Below, in pieces: positions 6,216 through 15,292 of a stretch of DNA of 17,413 bases. Both the position numbers and the translations under genes were made by a program. Below the pieces are notes generated by a model. That model ran no database searches and was not told the DNA's origin. It saw nothing but the letters and a program-made list of their open reading frames with translations. This DNA is from Bacteroidales bacterium (GTDB taxonomy: Bacteria > Bacteroidota > Bacteroidia > Bacteroidales > UBA932): positions 1 to 17,413 of the forward strand of contig JAEDLO010000029.1 in NCBI GenBank assembly GCA_016295245.1, given 5' to 3'. Every line of letters begins with the position of its first letter. Position 1 is the first letter of the stretch.

Positions 6216-8726
6216 CTAAAATCTGAATTCAAGTCCTACATTAACTGCAAAAAGCTGACGGGCACGGACGGTCTGACCGCCCCGCTGCCACTGTCTGTGG
6301 GTCAGACGCCAGAAGCAGTCCACCCTTATCAATTTAAATATATTGGAAATACCGGCACCCACTTCGACATAAGGCACTCCACCCATAGGGCGCATACCCG
6401 GGGCGAAGAGCATCTTAGGCCCTCCTGTCGGAACGTCAGGATTGTTCTCATTGCGAAGGGAGCCCCAGGTAGCCTTCAGGGTAAACTCCTCCCTGAGGTT
6501 CAGGCGACTCAGCAGCGGAATCTTGCCTAAGAAGAAGCCGTTGAAGCAGTGGTTCCAGAATAGTGTCGCCCAGGTATCCGAGGCGAACTCGAAAAACTCC
6601 ATACACGAGAAGGCCGTCTTGTCCAGGACGTAGGTACCGTTACCCTCGTGAAGGTGCAGGAGCGGATATGGCACCTTGCCGATGACGGTACCGGCGTTGA
6701 TGTGAATCTTGGACATACCGGTCGGCGGGATGCGGAACTTCCAGTCAAGCGAGATCTCCGGGCGCAGGAAAGCCAGGTCGCCGCGGCGCAGCCCCGAAAC
6801 CGACCCGGTCAGGTCAAGGGTCAGGACAGGGTAGTTGGTGTGGACATATTTCTTGACAAAGAAGCCGCGGTTGACGGTCTCGTTGCGGGAGAAGCGCAGA
6901 CGCAGATGGGCCTCGTTGGTGGCTATCGACCCCAACACGCTCCCGTCGCTCATCCGCATCGGCACGAAATTGTTGGCGAAGTAGCGCTTGACCGACAGGT
7001 CCGCCGCGGCGTTGAATTCCGGAGAGAACTCGTGCTCGTAGAGAACGGATGCGTTCAGCAGAGGACAGAGCCTCTGGGCGTTGCCGCGGCCCAGAACCGA
7101 GGCGAGGAAGTTGCCGTCGGTGTATTGGCTGCTTCCCCTTCCGAGCTGGAAGACGTCGTAGCTGAGCGAGGCGGTGAGCTTGCGCGTAGGCTCCTTGCTG
7201 AACATACGCTCGTAGCTCAGGCCACCCTTCCAGCTGTGGTCGCGGAAGCCGTAGGCGGCATATGCCGACCATCGGAACTTCTTGCTCAGGTCCTTGGAGG
7301 TATGGATGCCGAACTGGGGCCTTGCGCCTTCGAGATTGTTGAAGCTGATTATCTTGTGGTAGGGGCCCAGGCCTATCTTGCCAAGGTCCCAGTAGCCGTT
7401 GATGGCGGTATAAACCAGGTCGTAGAGGGTGTTGAACAGAGGTGCATCCTTAACCTTGTCCACCATCTCATAAATGTCTTTTTCCTTTCGGCTCAGGTCA
7501 TAAGGGCGCACCTGGGCCCAATATTGCTCGTCGTGAAAATTGGATTCAGCCTCAACCTTGACGGGCGAGCCCTTGACGGCATCCTTGAGGTCCTCGCGAT
7601 CAAAGGAGATGTTGGAATAGCTCAGCTGGCGGGTTCCGATTACGGACATAGCCTTTGTCGAGTCGCCAAGGGCTATCGAGAAATCGGCATAGAGCCTGTC
7701 CGACTTGAAGAACCAGCTGCTGTCCGGAAGGCGGCTGTACTCATAATCAAGGACCACGTCGCGCAGCCAGTTGACATTGCCGCCGCGCTTCATCTTGGCG
7801 TGGATGGACACAAGGGCATACTCCTCAGCGTCGATTTTCATCTCTCCTTCGAAGGCCGGGGAGCTGATGCCGTTCTTCGGCCTGTAGTGGACAACATAGG
7901 TCTTTCGGTCGGCGACTCGGACAGAGTCCACGATGAAATAGTTGTAGTAGAGCAGGCCGCCCGATTGGATAGGGGACGGAAACTCCACGTCAAAGGCGTT
8001 GACAAACGAATCGTAGAAGTTGCACTTCAGGTGCATACTGCCGGTGAACTGGCTGAGAAGATTGGCGTCGGGGTTGATACCGGAAATCTGGTTGGCGACT
8101 ATCCTCTCGTTGTCAAACGACGGGTTGCGACTGTGGTAACGCTTTGCTACAGACTCGGATATCATCACCGGCAGGTACTCCATACCCGAAACCGACGAGG
8201 TGTCCAGATAGTTGAATACGAAATCGAAATTGCGTTTGAAGGCCTTGCCGCGAAGTTGCTCGCGCGGGTTGGTCAGATCGAGTTCCATCCTGTTGTACAC
8301 GTCACAGCTGTAGTTCGGACGCAGGTCGGGGTTGTTGCGGGCTCTGTGCTTGTCGATGTTGGCGAGCAGGCGCTTGATTTTTCTGTTGTCCGCCTTTACG
8401 ACCACGCCCGTAAGTTCGTTTTCGGAGAGTTCGAGGGCGAAGTCCACCTTATTGAAGGCCCCGAGGGTGATTTTGACGCTCTGGGTCTTATAGCCAAGTA
8501 TCTGGCAGACAAGAATATTGGATTCGGTGTTTCTGGTCTCGAAGAAGAAATTGCCTTCCATATCCGTGCTGGTGCCCACGGTGGTTCCTTCGAGGAAGAG
8601 GCCGACAAAGGGCACACCCTCCCCGTTCAGGGCATCAATGACCCTTCCCCTGACTTTGGTTGTCTGGGCGAAGAGGGCTTGAGCGCAGAGCAGAAGACAC
8701 AACAGGACGAGAATTTTTCTTTTCAT
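6216..8726 (-). CDS. DUF5686 outer-membrane protein with CarboxypepD_reg-like domain
   Basis: The 836-residue protein begins with a Sec signal peptide (MKRKILVLLCLLLCAQALFA, then Q). A CarboxypepD_reg-like beta-sandwich follows at about 22-105 (VRGRVIDALNGEGVPFVGLFL ... GYKTQSVKITL, shown here in pieces). The remainder matches the DUF5686 family, including the segments ISESVAKRYHSRNP and LRDVVLDYEYSRLPDSSWFF. It ends in VNVGLEFRF; a terminal Phe on an amphipathic strand is typical for beta-barrels inserted by BamA. The second half is rich in alternating-strand patterns, which supports a barrel. No TonB-box plug domain typical of SusC is recognised. Function in this family is unknown; transport or envelope maintenance is possible. 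Its start overlaps the ispE stop (ATGA) and the DUF616 gene follows after 3 nt. Confidence 0.9.
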   Translation of the reverse strand: MKRKILVLLCLLLCAQALFAQTTKVRGRVIDALNGEGVPFVGLFLEGTTVGTSTDMEGNFFFETRNTESNILVCQILGYKTQSVKITLGAFNKVDFALELSENELTGVVVKADNRKIKRLLANIDKHRARNNPDLRPNYSCDVYNRMELDLTNPREQLRGKAFKRNFDFVFNYLDTSSVSGMEYLPVMISESVAKRYHSRNPSFDNERIVANQISGINPDANLLSQFTGSMHLKCNFYDSFVNAFDVEFPSPIQSGGLLYYNYFIVDSVRVADRKTYVVHYRPKNGISSPAFEGEMKIDAEEYALVSIHAKMKRGGNVNWLRDVVLDYEYSRLPDSSWFFKSDRLYADFSIALGDSTKAMSVIGTRQLSYSNISFDREDLKDAVKGSPVKVEAESNFHDEQYWAQVRPYDLSRKEKDIYEMVDKVKDAPLFNTLYDLVYTAINGYWDLGKIGLGPYHKIISFNNLEGARPQFGIHTSKDLSKKFRWSAYAAYGFRDHSWKGGLSYERMFSKEPTRKLTASLSYDVFQLGRGSSQYTDGNFLASVLGRGNAQRLCPLLNASVLYEHEFSPEFNAAADLSVKRYFANNFVPMRMSDGSVLGSIATNEAHLRLRFSRNETVNRGFFVKKYVHTNYPVLTLDLTGSVSGLRRGDLAFLRPEISLDWKFRIPPTGMSKIHINAGTVIGKVPYPLLHLHEGNGTYVLDKTAFSCMEFFEFASDTWATLFWNHCFNGFFLGKIPLLSRLNLREEFTLKATWGSLRNENNPDVPTGGPKMLFAPGMRPMGGVPYVEVGAGISNIFKLIRVDCFWRLTHRQWQRGGQTVRARQLFAVNVGLEFRF

Positions 8727-9475
8727 TTCTCGAAGATTCCGAAGCAGGCCGAGCCCGAACCGGACATCGCGGCATATACCGCACCCCGGTCATAGAAGGA
8801 CTGCTTGAGAGCCGCTATCTGGGGGTGGGCGGCGAAGACCGACTTCTCGAAATCGTTAAAAATCAAGTTTTTCCATTCGTTTACAGGAGCCTTGAGGGCT
8901 TCCTCCAAAGGAGTATCCCAGGCGGCGGGCACAACACCCGCATAGGCTTCACGTGTACTCACTGAGATGCCGTCCGGAACACTGACCTCAATCCTATAGG
9001 CGGAAAGGTCGATATCGTAAGGGCTGAGAATTTCTCCCCTGCCCCGGCCGAACATCGGACGGTTATAGACAAAGAACGGGCAGTCTGACCCCAGGCGAGA
9101 GGCGTAGCCGGCAAGTTCCTTCTGCTCCAGGCCGAGGTCGAAAAGTTCGTTGAGCATCACCAGGGTGAAGGCGCAGTCTGAAGATCCGCTGCCCAGACCT
9201 GCACCTACCGGGGCCTTCTTGTCGAGGCGTATTCTCACGGCAGGAAGATCCGGAAAGTCCTCCTTGAGCAGACGGTAGGCCCTGAGCGTCAAGTCGTTGT
9301 CCCAGGTCACATTGGCCGAAGGGACGAATTCCAGGCTCTGCGCAGGCTCTATCTCAAGGCCGTCGCAAATCCCGTCGTAAGGCAGGAACAGGGTCTCGAG
9401 CTCGTGATATCCGTCGCTTCGCCTGGTCTTGATATTCAAGCCAAGATTGATCTTTACATTAGGAGAGCTGAGCAT
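8723..9475 (-). CDS. ispE: 4-diphosphocytidyl-2-C-methyl-D-erythritol kinase
   Basis: This 250-residue GHMP kinase phosphorylates CDP-ME in the MEP route to isoprenoid precursors. SSPNVKINLGLNI near the start carries the conserved Lys (K8). APVGAGLGSGSSDCA (88-102) is the ATP-binding glycine-rich GHMP motif, GSDCPFF (129-135) holds the catalytic Asp (D131), and AAMSGSGSACFGIF (235-248) is the third motif. An upstream in-frame Met (9514) would add 13 residues not seen in the family; the ATG at 9475 puts the PNVKINLG block at the usual place. The gene overlaps sufD by 17 nt and its stop overlaps the next start (ATGA), so it is embedded in the suf transcript. IspG and IspH, which act later in the pathway, need 4Fe-4S clusters, a possible reason for the linkage. 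Confidence 0.95.
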   Translation of the reverse strand: MLSSPNVKINLGLNIKTRRSDGYHELETLFLPYDGICDGLEIEPAQSLEFVPSANVTWDNDLTLRAYRLLKEDFPDLPAVRIRLDKKAPVGAGLGSGSSDCAFTLVMLNELFDLGLEQKELAGYASRLGSDCPFFVYNRPMFGRGRGEILSPYDIDLSAYRIEVSVPDGISVSTREAYAGVVPAAWDTPLEEALKAPVNEWKNLIFNDFEKSVFAAHPQIAALKQSFYDRGAVYAAMSGSGSACFGIFEK

Positions 9476-10055
9476 AAACTTCTTCTGAAAGGGTCTCATC
9501 CAGACGCGAGGCAACCGGCGCGAGGAAGGCTACCATCTGCAGATGGCGGGCCTGCTGCTCGGGGATGCCGCGCGAGCGCATATAGAAGAGTTCGTTTTCA
9601 TCCAGGAAGCCGGTGGTCGCACCGTGGGAGCAGACCACGTCGTCCGCGTAGATCTCAAGCTGAGGGCGGGATTCGGCACTCGCCCCCTGATTGAGCAGCA
9701 GGGAGTGGTTTTCCTGGATGGCCTCGGTCCTGACTGCGTTCGGAGCCACATAGATGAGCCCGTCGAACAGCGCCTTGGCCGAGTCGCCGACGATACCTTT
9801 GAAGAGTTGTCTTGAAGTGCAGTCGCCGCACTCGTGACGCAGCAGGACGCGCAGTTTGAGTCTGTCCTCGCCCTTGCAGATATACAGCCCGGCGAGGTCT
9901 ATGCTGCAACCCGGCGCCGTAGCGTCTATCTCGACGGTCATCTCGCAACTTGTCCCCGGAAGGGCCACGAAGGTCCACTGAAGGCTTTCACCCTCAGAGA
10001 GAACAGTTCTGGCGGGGATGCTGTCCCTTCCTATTACGAATACCTTTCCGTCCAT
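9459..10055 (-). CDS. sufD: SufD, minimal form, Fe-S cluster assembly scaffold subunit
   Basis: At 198 residues this is less than half the usual SufD length (about 420-450). What remains is the C-terminal part of the beta-helix core and the helical tail. The key segment DDVVCSHGATTGFLDENELFYMRSRGIP spans roughly 138-165; H144 matches the SufD His needed for cluster formation in the SufBCD complex. The N-terminal helical domain and much of the beta-helix are missing. The start abuts the sufC stop (TAA then ATG with no gap), and no extra upstream coding sequence exists because sufC occupies it. No frameshift is visible, and both gene boundaries are tight. I read it as a genuinely short subunit rather than a pseudogene. 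It should pair with SufB and be driven by SufC. Confidence 0.85.
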   Translation of the reverse strand: MDGKVFVIGRDSIPARTVLSEGESLQWTFVALPGTSCEMTVEIDATAPGCSIDLAGLYICKGEDRLKLRVLLRHECGDCTSRQLFKGIVGDSAKALFDGLIYVAPNAVRTEAIQENHSLLLNQGASAESRPQLEIYADDVVCSHGATTGFLDENELFYMRSRGIPEQQARHLQMVAFLAPVASRLDETLSEEVYAQLS

Positions 10056-10805
10056 TTATGCTATGCTGTCGTAGCCGGAGGTCTCTATCTGGTCCACCAG
10101 CTCCCTTCCCGCGGTCTTGACGATGCGGCCGTCCTTGAGAACGTGGACGACATCGGGAACTATATAGTCCAGAAGCCTCTGGTAATGGGTGATCACTATT
10201 GAGGAAGTCTGAGGGGTACGCAGCGAATTCACGCCCTGGGCCACTATCCTGAGCGCATCCACGTCCAGGCCCGAGTCGGTCTCGTCGAGGATGCTCAGGC
10301 GCGGCTCGAGCATAGCCATCTGGAAGATTTCGTTTCGCTTCTTCTCGCCGCCCGAGAAACCTACGTTGACATCCCTCTTGGCAAACTCCGGCTTCATTCC
10401 AACGAAAGCCATCTTCTCCTTGAGGAGCTTGAGGTATTCGCCGGGCTTGATTTCTTCAAGTCCTTCTGCCTTGCGACGGGCATTGAGGGCCGCTTTCATA
10501 AAGTTGGTGATCGAAACGCCGGGGATTTCCACAGGATACTGGAAGCTGAGGAAGATGCCTGCCCAAGACCTTTCTTCCGGGCTCATTGCAAGAAGGTCCT
10601 GTCCGCGGAAGCGGATGCTTCCGGAGCTGACCTTGAAGTCCGGGCGGCCGGAAAGCACGGAGGCGAGGGTGCTCTTTCCTGCTCCGTTCGGGCCCATCAC
10701 GGCATGGACCTCGCCCTCGCGGATGACAAGGTTTACGCCCTTGAGGATTTCCTTACCCTCGATTCCGGCGTGCAGGTCCTTGATTTCAAGTAAAATATCG
10801 TTCAT
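10056..10805 (-). CDS. sufC: SufC, Fe-S cluster assembly ATPase
   Basis: This 249-residue ABC-type ATPase powers the SufBCD scaffold. All nucleotide-binding motifs are present: Walker A GPNGAGKST (38-46), Q-loop Gln (Q89 in FQYP), signature FSGGEKKRNE (150-159), Walker B with D-loop LSILDETDSGLD (170-181) and H-switch His (H207). The DETDSGLD form is diagnostic for SufC. A TTG three codons upstream (10814) could start a slightly longer form, but the ATG at 10805 fits the family N-terminus. Eighteen nucleotides separate it from sufB, and sufD follows with no gap. No membrane domain is encoded nearby, as expected for a soluble ABC protein. Confidence 0.97.
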   Translation of the reverse strand: MNDILLEIKDLHAGIEGKEILKGVNLVIREGEVHAVMGPNGAGKSTLASVLSGRPDFKVSSGSIRFRGQDLLAMSPEERSWAGIFLSFQYPVEIPGVSITNFMKAALNARRKAEGLEEIKPGEYLKLLKEKMAFVGMKPEFAKRDVNVGFSGGEKKRNEIFQMAMLEPRLSILDETDSGLDVDALRIVAQGVNSLRTPQTSSIVITHYQRLLDYIVPDVVHVLKDGRIVKTAGRELVDQIETSGYDSIA

Positions 10806-10823
10806 AACTATCAATTCAATCTG

Positions 10824-12272
<1,449 letters not shown>

Positions 12273-12274
12273 AA

Positions 12275-12307
12275 TTTGCAAAGATAGCAGATTTTATCGT
12301 ATCTTCG
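12275..12307 (+). promoter_or_regulatory. Putative promoter for aroC
   Basis: TTTG (12275-12278), a 21-nt gap and TATCTTCG (12300-12307, one mismatch to TAnnTTTG) precede the aroC ATG at 12331. Initiation near 12311 would leave a leader of about 20 nt. The -33 element lies between the sufB start codon and the sufB -7 box, so the two divergent promoters are interleaved. Confidence 0.6.
12279..12286 (-). promoter_or_regulatory. -7 promoter element for the suf operon
   Basis: On the minus strand TATCTTTG is a perfect -7 match, ending six nucleotides before the sufB ATG at 12272. No clear TTTG is found 19-21 nt upstream. The transcript leader would be at most a few nucleotides. Confidence 0.6.
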
Positions 12308-12330
12308 CTTTTCACTTATTGAACCTGAAG

Positions 12331-13299
12331 ATGAATACATTCGGCAAGATATTCAAAGTCTCGATTTTCGGCGAGTCGCACGGCCCGAAGATCGGCATAG
12401 TACTGGACGGGGTTCCACACGGGATAAGCCTGTGCGAAGAGGACTTCGCCGCTGACATCGCACGCCGCGCTCCCGGTGCTGCGGGGACCACTCCGCGCAA
12501 GGAGGCTGACTGCGTGGAAATCCTCTCGGGAGTCTTCGCAGGCAAGACGACCGGCGCCCCGATAGCGCTCAACTTCGCCAACGGCAACACCCGCTCGGGC
12601 GACTACAGCGAATTCCTCGCCAAACCGCGTCCGGGGCACGCCGACAGGGTCGCCGCCATCAAGTGGGATGGCTGCAATGATCCCCGCGGAGGCGGACATT
12701 TCTCAGGTCGCATCACCCTGCCGATAGTTGCGGCGGGCGTGATCGCCAAGAAGATTATGCAGGGCGTGAGCTTCAAAGCCGAGCTCATTGAGATAGGCGG
12801 ATGCGCCGACAGCAGCCTCTGGCAGCAGATGCTAAGGGAAGCGGCCGCCGAAGGGGATTCACTGGGCGGAGTGGTCGAGTGCCGCGTGGAGGGGCTGGAC
12901 GCCGGCCTGGGAGAGCCTTTCTTCGACTCGGTCGAGAGCCTCGTGTCCCACGCCGTCTTCGCCATCCCGGGCGTACGCGGCATCGAGTTCGGGGACGGCT
13001 TCAGGGCCGCCGCGATGAAGGGCTCGGAGCACAATGACCCGATTACCGCCGATGGCGTCAGCAAGAACGGCGCGGGCGGAGTCAACGGAGGCATCACCAA
13101 CGGCGCGCCGCTGGTGTTCAGGGTGGCCTTCAAACCGACGGCAAGCATCGCCAGGGAGCAGACCACCTGGAATTTCGAAGAGGGCAGGATGGACAGCCTG
13201 AAGGTCAAGGGGCGTCACGACGTGTGCTTCGCCCTCAGGACCCCGGTTATCGTGGAAGCGATGGCCGCTATAGTGCTCGCAGACCTCAAGCTTCGCTGA
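12331..13299 (+). CDS. aroC: Chorismate synthase
   Basis: This 322-residue enzyme converts 5-enolpyruvylshikimate-3-phosphate to chorismate using reduced FMN. Conserved sites are FGESHG (13-18, with catalytic His17), TPRKEAD (54-60), RPGHAD (100-105, second catalytic His), the RGGGHFSGR block (119-127) and GRHDVC near residue 300. The GHFSGR variant replaces the more common GGRSSARET and resembles the form in many clostridial enzymes. It ends soon after the AAIVLADL helix, making it about 30 residues shorter than usual. The frame is open upstream to 11737 antisense to sufB, but homology begins at MNTFGK, so the ATG at 12331 is right. It is divergent from sufB and convergent with aroDA, overlapping the latter by 14 nt. 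Confidence 0.97.
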   Translation: MNTFGKIFKVSIFGESHGPKIGIVLDGVPHGISLCEEDFAADIARRAPGAAGTTPRKEADCVEILSGVFAGKTTGAPIALNFANGNTRSGDYSEFLAKPRPGHADRVAAIKWDGCNDPRGGGHFSGRITLPIVAAGVIAKKIMQGVSFKAELIEIGGCADSSLWQQMLREAAAEGDSLGGVVECRVEGLDAGLGEPFFDSVESLVSHAVFAIPGVRGIEFGDGFRAAAMKGSEHNDPITADGVSKNGAGGVNGGITNGAPLVFRVAFKPTASIAREQTTWNFEEGRMDSLKVKGRHDVCFALRTPVIVEAMAAIVLADLKLR

Positions 13300-15292
13300 T
13301 ACCCTTCGCGAAGAGTTCAAGGAAATCAGGGAAAGACTTTCCTACGCAGGCCTCATCGTCGATGACGATGGGGCTTTCTGCTGCCAGGGAGGCGACTTTC
13401 AGAGCCATCACCATACGGTGGTCGTGGTGGGAAGTGTACTCGCCGCCCTTGAGGCGCCTGCCGGAAAGCAGCCTTGACGAGAGGCTTTCGCCCTCGATGA
13501 GCATCACGTCGCCCTCGACTGAAGCCTCAACACCCATCTGAGTGAGCATTTCAAGTATGGCCTTCGCCCTGTCGGACTCCTTCGAGGCGAGCCTTCCCAC
13601 TCCGGCAAGACGGCTTTCGCCAGCGCAGAAGACGGCCAGGATAGCCGCAATCGGGAAGAGGTCGGGAGCGTTGTTCAAATCGACCGTGAAGGCCTCGAGC
13701 GGGGCCTTGCGCACGCAGACCGCACCGTCTTCCATCTGGGAGACGACTGCTCCGGCATCGACGAGGATGTCAAGGATGGTGATATCGGCCTGCAGGGACT
13801 TGGCGTCCAGGCCGAGTATCTCGGCGGAGCCGTACACGGCGCCGGCCACAAGGAAGTTGGCGGCGGCGCTCCAGTCCCCCTCGATAGGGAAATCGGCAGC
13901 CTTGTAGCGCTGCGAGCCCTTGATCTTGAAGTTTATCGCGCTGCAGCTCGACCAGTCCTGGTTCTGAAGCAGCTCGGCGTCGCCCTCCATCTCGCTGCGG
14001 GTCTTGATGCCGAAGTGGCGCAGGACGTCGAGGGTGATGTACATATACGGGATGCTCTTGGGGTCGCTGACGCTCAGCTCCGAATCGGACTTGCACAGCG
14101 GCAGGGACATCAGCAGGCCGGAGATGAGCTGCGAGCCGCCGCTGCCAGGGACTTCAGCCGTGCCCGGAATGAGGCTGCCCTTGGCGCTCAGCGGCACGAA
14201 GAGCTCCTTGCCCTCTCGCGAGGAGGCGTTGGAGAGCAGCACACCGAACGAGGCCATTATGGCGGCAGCGGAGTTCAGCGGGCGCCTCAGAAGGGTTCCC
14301 TCGCCCCGGAGGGTGAAGGGATGGGAGTTGATGGCCGAGAGCACAGGGATGGTCAGGCGCGTCAGCAGGCCGGATTCGCCGCAGTGGACCTCGTCGAGGT
14401 CGAGCGAGCAGTAAGCGGCAGCGATGCCCCTGATGGTCAGGTCAGTGCCGTCGATGGCCACTTCGGCGCCCAGAGTCCTTGCGAGCTTGATGGCAGCAAG
14501 CGTATCGCCGCAGGGGCTGTAGCCGCTCAGGTGTGAGCATCCGTCGGCAAGGGCTGCAGCGAGTATGGCCCTCTGGGCAAAGCTCTTGGAGGCGGGCATC
14601 ACGATGCCGCCGGCGTGGAAGGCGCGGCTTCCCGGGTACAGGGCCTCACGCATACTCTCCCCCGTCCACTGGCCGGGAGCGGTTGCCTCGGCCTCACTCA
14701 GAGCGCAGTAGGTGAAGGGCGCGCCGCGGCGCAGGCAATCCAGGCGGGTCGAGCGCCCATACTCCCCCATACCGAAGGCAATCAGCTTGCCCTGGAGGGA
14801 GTCGATGTCTTCCAGCACGAGACTGTAGAGGCTCTCTATGCGGGAGGCGTCCTGCGCATCGTTGCAGGTGGTGACTATCTTGGCGATGTCCGCACCGTAG
14901 CGGAAGCAGCGTGCGAGGGCCTTGTGCAGCTCCTCCTCCGAAGGGGTGCAGTCGAAATTGTGGTAGGAACGGATGATCTCCGTGCCGGAGTCGTGGCAGA
15001 ATTTCTGGAAGGCCTTGCTGAGCGGGGCCGGGGCCTCAATCTCCAGGTCGGCAAAGCGCGCGCCGGACTGGGCGGCAAGCCTGAGCAGCCTCTCGGATTC
15101 CGCCGGGGAAGCGACTTCACTGATGCGGCAGGTGGCAATGAGGGGCGTGTCGGAGTTGCCGAAAAGGTCTGCAATCTCTTCGTCCGAGAGAGGGCAGCGG
15201 TCGAGGCGGATTTCCGCCATCTCAACCTTCGGGTCAGCGAGAATCTCGAGAATCTCGCCGTAGGTCTTATTCTGAATACTGATGCAAATCAT
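13286..15292 (-). CDS. aroDA: Bifunctional 3-dehydroquinate dehydratase (type I) / EPSP synthase fusion
   Basis: The 668-residue protein joins two shikimate-pathway enzymes. Residues 1 to about 215 are a type I dehydroquinase: RSYHNF with catalytic His111, ADIAKIVTT with Schiff-base Lys138, GRSTR with Arg183, and APGQ with Gln208. Residues from about 220 to 668 are EPSP synthase (AroA): MPASKSFAQRA with Lys236, GESGLLTR (305-312), GSGGSQLISG (383-392), PDLFP with catalytic Asp544, ASKESDR (569-575) and HHDHRM (622-627). No frameshift or internal stop separates the halves and the linker is short. The intermediate step (AroE, then AroK) is not part of the fusion, so direct channelling between these two active sites is not expected. 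The start overlaps the aroB end by 26 nt. I know of no standard gene symbol; aroDA is descriptive. Confidence 0.93.
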   Translation of the reverse strand: MICISIQNKTYGEILEILADPKVEMAEIRLDRCPLSDEEIADLFGNSDTPLIATCRISEVASPAESERLLRLAAQSGARFADLEIEAPAPLSKAFQKFCHDSGTEIIRSYHNFDCTPSEEELHKALARCFRYGADIAKIVTTCNDAQDASRIESLYSLVLEDIDSLQGKLIAFGMGEYGRSTRLDCLRRGAPFTYCALSEAEATAPGQWTGESMREALYPGSRAFHAGGIVMPASKSFAQRAILAAALADGCSHLSGYSPCGDTLAAIKLARTLGAEVAIDGTDLTIRGIAAAYCSLDLDEVHCGESGLLTRLTIPVLSAINSHPFTLRGEGTLLRRPLNSAAAIMASFGVLLSNASSREGKELFVPLSAKGSLIPGTAEVPGSGGSQLISGLLMSLPLCKSDSELSVSDPKSIPYMYITLDVLRHFGIKTRSEMEGDAELLQNQDWSSCSAINFKIKGSQRYKAADFPIEGDWSAAANFLVAGAVYGSAEILGLDAKSLQADITILDILVDAGAVVSQMEDGAVCVRKAPLEAFTVDLNNAPDLFPIAAILAVFCAGESRLAGVGRLASKESDRAKAILEMLTQMGVEASVEGDVMLIEGESLSSRLLSGRRLKGGEYTSHHDHRMVMALKVASLAAESPIVIDDEACVGKSFPDFLELFAKGISEA

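Noticed and set aside
6648..8795. 715-codon plus-strand frame opposite the DUF5686 gene
   Set aside because: Complementary to a gene with a signal peptide, recognised domains and tight operon joints; the plus frame has no recognisable motif.
13291..13313. Inverted repeat CTTCGC/GCGAAG at the aroC-aroDA junction
   Set aside because: A 6-bp stem with an 11-nt loop and no T tract on either strand; not a convincing terminator.
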